Below are positions 17,065-24,800 of a stretch of DNA of 64,000 bases, piece by piece. The translations under genes were made by a program, and so were the position numbers. Source of the DNA: Spirochaetota bacterium (lineage in GTDB: Bacteria > Spirochaetota > Brachyspiria > Brachyspirales > JACRPF01); the NCBI GenBank assembly GCA_016214035.1, contig JACRPF010000004.1, forward strand, positions 80,322-144,321, read 5' to 3'. Each line of letters begins with the position of its first letter. Positions within the stretch are counted from its first letter, which is position 1. The notes under the pieces are model-generated. The model searched no databases. It was given only the letters and a program-made list of their open reading frames with translations, and had not been told where the DNA came from.

Positions 17065-18144
17065 ATGACTGCAAAAGAACGCGTACGTGCGGCACTCGCT
17101 CATCGGGAACCGGACCGTGTACCTATCGATTATGCCGATAACCCCGGTATTCGTTCCCGGCTTATGTCGCACTTCGGAATTCCTCAGGGACCCGCAACCT
17201 ATGAGGCACTTTTGGTAAAACTCAACGTCGACTTCCGCCGTGTGAGCGCACCGTACCGCGGACCGCGGCTTCATCCCGAATCATCTGACGCGTCCGTGAG
17301 AGTCAGCCCCGACTGGGGTATACACACGCGATACGTGGAGCACGGCAGCGGCGGTTATTGGGATTACTGCGATTTCCCGCTGCGCGACCTCACCATGGAA
17401 CAGGCGGAATCATATCCCTTACCATCGCCGGATGATTTCGACTATGACGCGGTTGCGGCCGGATGCAGGAAACATTCCGGGTTCGCGGTATGTATAGGAA
17501 ACGCCGGTATCCCCGACATCATCAACGGCACCGGATTTCTCATGGGCATGGAGGAAGTGCTCGTACGCCTGATGACACATGACGAGGCGATGCATCGCTT
17601 CATCGAACGCCGTGTTGCGGTGCTCTATGAAGTGATGCGGCGAAGCCTCATCGCCGGTAACGGCATGATCGACATTCTCTGGCTCGGTGAGGACCTCGGA
17701 ACACAGCTCGGCCCGATGGTAAATCCCTCGTTATACCGCGAGGTCATCCGTCCACATCACAAAAGGTTCGCCGATCTGGCAAAGGAATTCAGTGTTTTCT
17801 CCATAATACATTCATGCGGTTCTTCGAGCTGGGCGTTCGATGATTTCATCGACATGGGAATAGACTGCGTCGAGACACTGCAGCCCGAAGCGGCGAAGAT
17901 GGAGCCGTCATACCTGAAAGGACGTTACGGCGATAAACTATCATTCCACGGATGTATATCGACAACGGGCACGCTCTCGTTCGGTTCGGCGCAGGCGACA
18001 GCGGATGAATGCAGACATATCCTCGACATCATGAAACCGAACGGCGGATACTGCTTTGCGCCCACTCATCAGATACAGGACAACACGCCGACAGAGAATG
18101 TGATCGCGATGTACAATGCAGGCGCTTCGTTCGGTGCTTATTGA
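17065..18144 (+). CDS. Uroporphyrinogen decarboxylase (URO-D) family protein, probably not in haem synthesis
   Basis: A 359-residue TIM-barrel protein of the URO-D superfamily. It begins MTAKERVRAALAHREPDRVPID, written here in two pieces, the typical start of the MtaA/corrinoid-methyltransferase-like branch, not of HemE. Other family features are IHSCGSS near 253, LQPEAAKM near 273, and the GGYCFAPTHQIQDNTP C-terminal block that supplies a conserved His. This branch contains methylcobamide:cofactor methyltransferases and many uncharacterised proteins next to sugar genes; the reaction here is unknown. AAGGAG is well placed before the ATG. It is divergent from an AraC gene and isolated from other methyltransferase components, no corrinoid protein being visible nearby. 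Confidence 0.82.
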   Translation: MTAKERVRAALAHREPDRVPIDYADNPGIRSRLMSHFGIPQGPATYEALLVKLNVDFRRVSAPYRGPRLHPESSDASVRVSPDWGIHTRYVEHGSGGYWDYCDFPLRDLTMEQAESYPLPSPDDFDYDAVAAGCRKHSGFAVCIGNAGIPDIINGTGFLMGMEEVLVRLMTHDEAMHRFIERRVAVLYEVMRRSLIAGNGMIDILWLGEDLGTQLGPMVNPSLYREVIRPHHKRFADLAKEFSVFSIIHSCGSSSWAFDDFIDMGIDCVETLQPEAAKMEPSYLKGRYGDKLSFHGCISTTGTLSFGSAQATADECRHILDIMKPNGGYCFAPTHQIQDNTPTENVIAMYNAGASFGAY

Positions 18145-18152
18145 ACAACACG

Positions 18153-20372
18153 TCAGCCGGTGACGACACTGTCATCCATCAGCGCATAGCGGATACCGTC
18201 TACAAGAACAGATTTGCCATCAATATGTACGGATGGCAGTGAACGGTTTATCCCGAAAATACAAACGCAGAAGAACGATGCCGCCGATGCTGCGTGCCAA
18301 GAAACATGAAACTGCTCCGGACGTTCGACCTGAAATTCATCCGGGACCATATGATTCACCGGGACATCGAATGTATCTGAGATTTCCGGCGTCACCAAAT
18401 TATGATTCACGTACAGCGAACACTGCATCGATGCCGGACTGCGATCTACCGAAATAATTCCATTGCTGACCTCCGGCCGCGACAGTGTATGTATACGCCA
18501 GTCCAGCGTTGACGAGTCGCGGGGAACGATATCGTCGATGACGATCAGAATACCGGGCTTGATGAAAACGATATGCCGGTTATACCGTGAAACATTCGTA
18601 TACGCATGTGACAGATCAACGGAACAGACAGATGCTGTTTGACCACGAACCGCCGACAAATCGAAACGGGTGAAACTGCCGACGGCGGTATGACTGAACG
18701 GCTCCTGCCCCATCCCGCCGATAATAGCGCAGTTATGTGCCTTCGTCTGATGCGTCCATTCTTTATGATGCGCCGTGGCGGCCGCCGCCCCGAAATATCC
18801 CGACGGTGTGACAAGACCTTTACCGCGGCTCACGATGCAGAACGATCCGTTATCGGCATGCTGATGACTGCCGGTGCCGTAGCGACTTGCACGGACAAGC
18901 ACCGCGGTATCCGTTGCATCAGCTTCAATATCTGTATGCATGGAGGCAACGCCGGCATCATGGAATACCATATCGGACGGTGTTTCGCTGTCGTGTGCAT
19001 GTACCGAACGCTTCAGATATGTTGGCGGCGCGAAAACATCAAGCAGATGCAGCTCGTATGACTGCGGCATATTGTCTGACCGCGAAAGATACGAACGCAC
19101 CGTCGGTGAACCGAAGCGCTCAGCGTAGAGACGAAGCGGCTCCTGGGCGAAGAACCCCGGCCACTCGGCATCATCCGATGTGCACCAGTAACCGTCGCAG
19201 AACGGATGTATCTCCCACCCCGCCCGTGCGAAGTGCAGAAAAAAATCGGCGAGATTACGGTAGAACGGGCGTTCAAGAAATGAGAATCCCGTATGACGTT
19301 CGATGAGCAGAAAGAACGGCAGATACCATTTCGTGTATGACGTGGCATAGAACGTGCCTTCGGCCCAGCTCCCGTCATCGCCGCCGAAGAACGGAAACAG
19401 CGACGCATACACTGTAAGCGCATAGTCCATCCATTCACGCGTCTCCGCAGGTTCAAGGAAGCCGTGCAGCATCACCGCCGCCTCGCCGAGATAGCCGGAC
19501 AGCCGTCCCACATGCGATTGCCCCGGCTTCGCAAGAAAATTGCTCCTGCACAGACGCCCATATGTCTGACGGGCATAGGCGGCAAGCGTTGTCTTCACGA
19601 AACGCATTTCGCGTTCATCAAGCAGATCCGCAATCCAGTCATTGACGGCGGGTAAACAGCGTATCATGCTGAGACCGATCTCGTCGCCCCAGGCGCCGTC
19701 AATGTGGCAGGGGCCTTCCGGGTTCCATGCGCACACCGTGAGCAGCAGCCGTTTAGCATGCGCTCCGGCATCAGTATCGCCGAGCAGCCGGTGCCCGAGC
19801 GCACAAGCCACAAGATCACGGTCGATGTATCCGCGTATGAGACCGAAAAAGTTCCGGTACCCGAGCCGCTGACGTTCACGGTCCGGCGCAAGATGAAAAT
19901 CAGGCGGCGGCGGAAGTCCGTTCCGTAGCGCCAGTCTGATATTCTCACGCAGCGCCGGCAGACGGCATTGGTGATGCGCGAGGATTCCGGCGATATCGCC
20001 CTCTCCGATGAAGTGCCGTGGATGCGTCTGCGGGATCCCTGCGAATACCTCATCCGCTGTCGGCGGTATCTGGACGACAGCATCCGTAGCTACCGAAAAA
20101 TACCACCAGCCGCGTCGCATGCCGTTCGCTTCAAGGTCCCAGCGATAATTTCCCGGCGGCAATGGCTTACGCAGCAGCAGGATAGTGCGATTCGACCGTT
20201 CACTGATTTTTTCACCACCATCTGCTGATTCGATATGCACCGAATACTCCGCCGCACCGTCAACCGGGAGCCAGCAGAACGGCGGCGGATTGATTCCCGC
20301 AGTGCGTCCGTCGATTGGCGCGGGAAAAATATCCTGTGTGGACGTACGTATCTGTGCAAGTATGCCGCTCAT
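18153..20372 (-). CDS. Heparinase II/III-like (DUF4962-type) polysaccharide-degrading protein
   Basis: About 739 residues. The N-terminal part (about 15-110) is a beta-sandwich (FCWLPVDGAAEYSVHIE), followed by an (alpha/alpha) toroid (about 115-440) with WGDEIGLSMIRCLP, QSHVGRLSGYLGEAA and DDGSWAEGTFYATSY, and a C-terminal beta domain (about 470-739) with the heparinase II/III motif GSHQHADNGSF. The family lyses acidic polysaccharides such as heparan or alginate; the substrate here is unknown. No signal peptide is visible, odd for a large lyase, so a cytoplasmic role on oligosaccharides is likely. I chose ATG 20372 because GGAG lies 7 bases ahead and it overlaps the stop of the acyltransferase gene by 4 bases. 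Confidence 0.85.
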   Translation of the reverse strand: MSGILAQIRTSTQDIFPAPIDGRTAGINPPPFCWLPVDGAAEYSVHIESADGGEKISERSNRTILLLRKPLPPGNYRWDLEANGMRRGWWYFSVATDAVVQIPPTADEVFAGIPQTHPRHFIGEGDIAGILAHHQCRLPALRENIRLALRNGLPPPPDFHLAPDRERQRLGYRNFFGLIRGYIDRDLVACALGHRLLGDTDAGAHAKRLLLTVCAWNPEGPCHIDGAWGDEIGLSMIRCLPAVNDWIADLLDEREMRFVKTTLAAYARQTYGRLCRSNFLAKPGQSHVGRLSGYLGEAAVMLHGFLEPAETREWMDYALTVYASLFPFFGGDDGSWAEGTFYATSYTKWYLPFFLLIERHTGFSFLERPFYRNLADFFLHFARAGWEIHPFCDGYWCTSDDAEWPGFFAQEPLRLYAERFGSPTVRSYLSRSDNMPQSYELHLLDVFAPPTYLKRSVHAHDSETPSDMVFHDAGVASMHTDIEADATDTAVLVRASRYGTGSHQHADNGSFCIVSRGKGLVTPSGYFGAAAATAHHKEWTHQTKAHNCAIIGGMGQEPFSHTAVGSFTRFDLSAVRGQTASVCSVDLSHAYTNVSRYNRHIVFIKPGILIVIDDIVPRDSSTLDWRIHTLSRPEVSNGIISVDRSPASMQCSLYVNHNLVTPEISDTFDVPVNHMVPDEFQVERPEQFHVSWHAASAASFFCVCIFGINRSLPSVHIDGKSVLVDGIRYALMDDSVVTG

Positions 20373-20923
20373 GATCTGCTCCAATGATAGTCGCCGGTTT
20401 TTGGGTCAATTGCACCTATCTTTTTCGCCGGTGTTCCGGCATAGATCGATAACGACTCGGTATTTCTAGTGACCACCGCATTCGCGCAGATGAGAGTTCC
20501 GAGTGCGATGGTCACTCCCGCGGTAACCATGACTCCCGCGGCAAGCCATGAACCCCGGCCGATGGTTATCGGTGCGCTTTCGTTCTTCCCGCGAAACGAC
20601 ATGTCGGCGGGATTGAACCGGTGATTATTCGTCGTAATCGAGCAATGCGGTCCGATGAGCACATCGGAAGCAACGGTCACCATGCCGGAGATATAGGTAT
20701 AAAGTCCGATAAAACACCGCGGACCGATGGAATATCCGTCCGCAAGCTTGATGACGGCACCCGGCGCCACGAGAATTCCCTCGGCGCTGTGCCCGAGTAT
20801 GATCGCGCGATTGCGGTTATCAACGGGATTGTCGGACAATCCTGTAAACTTCACCATGGACTCGAAGTCGACTCTCGAAAGTCCTGTTTTTGTCTCCCAT
20901 GATGCATCGGTCTGTGTTGTCAT
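20369..20923 (-). CDS. Left-handed beta-helix (hexapeptide repeat) acyltransferase
   Basis: A 184-residue protein of the LbH acetyltransferase superfamily. Imperfect hexapeptide turns run from about 50 to 165 (ILVAPGAVIKLADGYSIGP, then SDVLIGPHCSITTNNH and APITIGRGSWLAAGVMVTAG), ending with the typical AVVTRNT and YAGTPAKKIG. His in NNHRF may be the catalytic base, as in maltose/galactoside and NodL-type O-acetyltransferases. It likely acetylates a sugar. First gene of a two-gene operon with the heparinase-like gene (ATGA overlap) and divergent from an AraC gene that probably controls both. Confidence 0.87.
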   Translation of the reverse strand: MTTQTDASWETKTGLSRVDFESMVKFTGLSDNPVDNRNRAIILGHSAEGILVAPGAVIKLADGYSIGPRCFIGLYTYISGMVTVASDVLIGPHCSITTNNHRFNPADMSFRGKNESAPITIGRGSWLAAGVMVTAGVTIALGTLICANAVVTRNTESLSIYAGTPAKKIGAIDPKTGDYHWSRS

Positions 20924-21023
20924 AACGGCTCCGTTGTGGATTCAGCGTATGACCATACAGTAATGCGCACAGCGGAAAATCAAATGGCGGAAAGCGGGAA
21001 AAATTTATCAATTTCTCTTATAG

Positions 21024-21048
21024 AGAGTCATGCAGCCATATTGACTCT
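21024..21048. promoter_or_regulatory. Inverted-repeat operator candidate overlapping the AraC -35
   Basis: Perfect 7-bp inverted repeat AGAGTCA (21024-21030) / TGACTCT (21042-21048) with 11 bases between. The right arm overlaps the -35 hexamer of the AraC gene at 21076, suggesting autoregulation and control of the divergent acyltransferase-heparinase operon. Confidence 0.55.
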
Positions 21049-21069
21049 GCCGGCTGTTAATCGTATGAT
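21041..21069 (+). promoter_or_regulatory. Promoter for a leaderless AraC transcript
   Basis: TTGACT (21041-21046), 17-base spacer, TATGAT (21064-21069), 6 bases, ATG at 21076. No Shine-Dalgarno. Confidence 0.75.
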
Positions 21070-21075
21070 TACGTC

Positions 21076-21849
21076 ATGATAATACCGCATCCATCCGTCA
21101 ACGCAATTCTCCTCGCCCAGCGTAACAGTTTTCCGAAAGACCGGTACATGAAGGAACATACGCATGATTTCTGGCAGTATGAGCATGTACGCAACGGAAC
21201 GGTCCGCATGACAGCGGACGGAACCGAATACCGGCTGACCTCCGACAAACCGGTACTCATCGCACCCGGCGTAACGCATTCACTCCGCTATACCGCCGCA
21301 CATACCGAATTCATCAGTGTAAAATTCGCCATGGTCCCGCTATCTGTTCCACGCTGTATTGCACTGGGAAAACCATTCATCGCACTGGCCGCATCGGTGA
21401 ATGAGCTCGTACCGAAGCACGCGAACATCAGCGAACCTGAACGTCAGGCGCTGCTGCATATAATGAGTGCCATTTGCATCATCGCCGTTCCCGGCTCTTC
21501 GTCCGAACGCAGCCACCCTGCCGTTGCCTCGGTGAAAAAGCTCATCGATGAACGCATCCTCACCCGGCAGTCAATCGCGTCGCTTGCGGAGCATCTGGGC
21601 TACACGCCGAATTATCTCACGGGAATATTCCACCGGCATGAAGGTATATCGCTGAAACAATACTGCATAGCCAGAACCTGCTCGGCGATACAAGAGCATC
21701 TCGTGTTCACCGACCGCCGGCTCGGGGATATCGCCCGTCAGTTCGGATTTCCTGACATCTACTCATTCTCCCGATTTTTCAAAACGGGCACCGGCATGAG
21801 CCCGCGCGAGTTCAGGAATTCCCGACAGATACGATCGACAGCCGATTGA
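21076..21849 (+). CDS. AraC family transcriptional regulator (heparinase-operon-linked)
   Basis: A 257-residue regulator. The N-terminal cupin sensor (about 10-95) shows HTHDFWQYEHVRNG and LIAPGVTHSLRY; the C-terminal domain (about 158-257) has two helix-turn-helix units, SIASLAEHLGYTPNYLTGIF and GDIARQFGFPDIYSFSRFFK, and ends MSPREFRNS. It faces the acyltransferase/heparinase-like operon across 152 bases that hold a perfect inverted repeat, so these are its likely targets and it may regulate itself. The start is set by the promoter 6 bases ahead, not by a ribosome site. Converges with the FnIII gene. Confidence 0.92.
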   Translation: MIIPHPSVNAILLAQRNSFPKDRYMKEHTHDFWQYEHVRNGTVRMTADGTEYRLTSDKPVLIAPGVTHSLRYTAAHTEFISVKFAMVPLSVPRCIALGKPFIALAASVNELVPKHANISEPERQALLHIMSAICIIAVPGSSSERSHPAVASVKKLIDERILTRQSIASLAEHLGYTPNYLTGIFHRHEGISLKQYCIARTCSAIQEHLVFTDRRLGDIARQFGFPDIYSFSRFFKTGTGMSPREFRNSRQIRSTAD

Positions 21850-21875
21850 CGGAAGAGACTTTCACAAAAGCGCAA

Positions 21876-24800
21876 TTATCTCAGCACGATCACTTTCACA
21901 AGCTTTTTCTCGCTGCCCGCCGTCATTCGGCAGAGATAGACGCCCGGCGAAACACGTCTGCCGCCGCTTCCCGTAAGCCGCCAGACGACACGTCCGTTGT
22001 CTCCGGGTTTTTCCAATGTTGTTACATATTTTCCCGAGACGGTGTATATTTTCACTTCGGTATCTACGGTGAGATTGACGAATCCAATGCCGTCTCCGTC
22101 GCCGCGATACGGATTGTTCACCGCACAAACCCCGCCGAGGTCGTCACCGCGTTTGAACATGCTGCCCATATCGATATTCGTGATAATGAACGGCGCGGCC
22201 GCGTTGGTGCCTATCGTTGCGGTAATCCTGATATCATACCGTTTTGTGAAATCAAACGACGGCGGCAGCACCCAGGTGTTCGAGCATATCCCGTTCGACG
22301 CATGTGAAAGCGCGCCTTCAATCTGCGCCGCAGACACCGGCTGCCAGACGCCAAGTCCCGCTATCGACCATGAAACTCCCGCAGTCGCCGTATCACCGCA
22401 GTTTTTTGTCAGCGTATAGGTTATACCGATGTTATTCTCAACGGGATTCAGGATTACAATGCCGTCGGTTATTGTTACACTCCTGACCGGAGTAACCGAT
22501 ACCGGTCCGACAAGCGCCGACGTGCCGAACATATTCGTAACGGCTATTTTATAATAACAGGTTACATCGAAGGAAAGCCCCGTATCGATGGTGTTCGTTG
22601 TGTTCGCCGCAAGCGCCGCCATGAGCGTATACGTCACGCCGTTTGTGCTCCGGTACACGCAGACACCGCTTTCATTGCTTGCGTTGTCAATCCATGACAG
22701 AACCGCATTTGTCGCCGAAAGCAGTACGGCGGATAATCCCGTCGGATTCGCCGGCGGCGAGAGCATGGCAGTTACCGGACCGATGCGCCACGTTTCGCAG
22801 AAGACATTCGTCGCTGCTATTTTGTAATAGTATACAATATTCGGCAACATGCCCGTATCGATATAATTCGTGGCATTCGCCGAAGCGGTGGTGATAAGCG
22901 TGTAGCTGACGCCGTTCGTACTCCGGTAAACAGTTACGCCGCTCTCGTTACTGGCGTTATCCGTCCATGAAAGCCGTGCGCTGTTCGTCGATATCGGCTG
23001 CACGGACAATCCCGACGGTTCCGCCGGAGGCGCGATGACAACCGGTCCGATGCGGGCGGACTCGATAAAGCTGTTCGTCGCGGCAGCCCTATAATAGTAC
23101 GCACTGCCGTAGGCAATCGTCGTGTCGATATAATTCGTCGCGTTCACTGCCGCCGTAGCCAGCAGTACATAGGTAATGCCGTTCGTACTCCGGTAAATAT
23201 TCATGCCGCTCTCATTGGAGGCATTGTCCGACCAGGATATCCGCGCATTCGTCGGCGAAAGCATGGTTACGGCAAGCGCTGAGAGATCCGCCGGCGGTGC
23301 TATCACCGCGGGGCCTGCCAGTGCCGACTCTCCGAAAACGTTCGTCGCCGCAATCCTGTAGAAATAGGTCTTTCCGGGAACGACAGTTGTATCGTAATAA
23401 TTCGTCGCGTTCGTAGTAACCGTTGCCACCAGGTCATAGCTGATGCCGTTTGTGCTCCGATAAATGTTCATGCCGGTTTCATTGGTGGCATTATCCGTCC
23501 AGGACAGCAGCGCGTTCGTCGACGACACCATTGCAACAGCGAGTCCCGTGGGGTCTGCCGGCGGCACAACCACAATACGCACGTTTGTTCCCGATGACCA
23601 TGTCTCGAAATAACCGCCCTTGGCGAGGATATAATACCAATATGTTGTATTGGTTGCCAGACCGGTGTTGGTGAAACAGACAGTGTTCGCCGCGTTCGTG
23701 TAATATACACCCGACCGGTAGACGACATAGTTGCTCTCGTTGGCGGCATTATCAGTCCAGGTTACCACAACGCTGTTCGAATTCAATATCGTCGCCGTCA
23801 CACCGGTGGCCGCGGGAACATCGACAAGATTGACCACAACAGGTCCCGCGAGCGCCGAAACGCCGAAGGTATTTGTAGCGCATACCTTGTAGTAATACGT
23901 ACCGGCGGGATTGTACATATCGGAGTAGTTCGTTGCGTTGGTGACGGCGGTATCCAGTTGCGAATACGTTACACCGTCGGTGCTCTGATAGATGATATAT
24001 CCGCTTTCGTTGGTTGCGATATCCTTCCAGGCAAGGCGTATCTCCCATGTCGCAAGTGAATAGGTCAGATTCGACGGCATTGCGGGGCTGAGATCAACCG
24101 GAGATACCGGCATGGTGAACAGTGAGCTGCCGTAGCTGTTCGTGGCTGCAACCTTGTACGTGTACGCCGGCCCCGGAGCGTATGTTGCATCGGTAAATAC
24201 GCTGACGTTCGCGCCGACGCTTCCGATTATCGTATAGCCGGTATTGTCTATCCCGCGCCAGACGGCAAACCCGTTTTCGTTCGTGGCCGTGTCCGTCCAT
24301 GAAAGCGCAAGCGCTCCGGCATTCGTGAGCGTGATGACAAGACCCGATGGCGTCTGCGGCACGGGAATGGATGCCTTCACATTCGATGACAGCACCGATT
24401 CACCGAATTTATTCGTTGCGGCGACCTTGAAATAGTACGACGTATTCGGCAGCATATCGTAGTTAGTGAAGCACACGGCATTCGAGGTCGTATATCCGAT
24501 GATCGAGTAGTTGGTGTTATTGGTGCTCTGATATACCTTGAACGCAACTTCATTCGTCGACGTATCGTCCCAGGCGATGACGAAGTGATATGAATTCGTC
24601 GGCAGATTGTTGGTACCGGTTACACGCACATTCGTCACCTGCGCCGGGGGCGTTATTATACCCATGGCCGGACCTGCAAGTGCCGATTCACCGTACTCGT
24701 TCGTCGCTGAGATCTTGTAGTAATATGTCGTGTTCGGCAGCAGACCGCTGTTGTAAAACCATGTGGTATCGATGGTCGTACACTGCACCAGTGAATAGGT

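Noticed and set aside
21876..22140. Calling the C-terminus a true T9SS sorting domain
   Set aside because: It is equally like a FlgD-type Ig domain and no T9SS gene is in the window, so only resemblance is stated.
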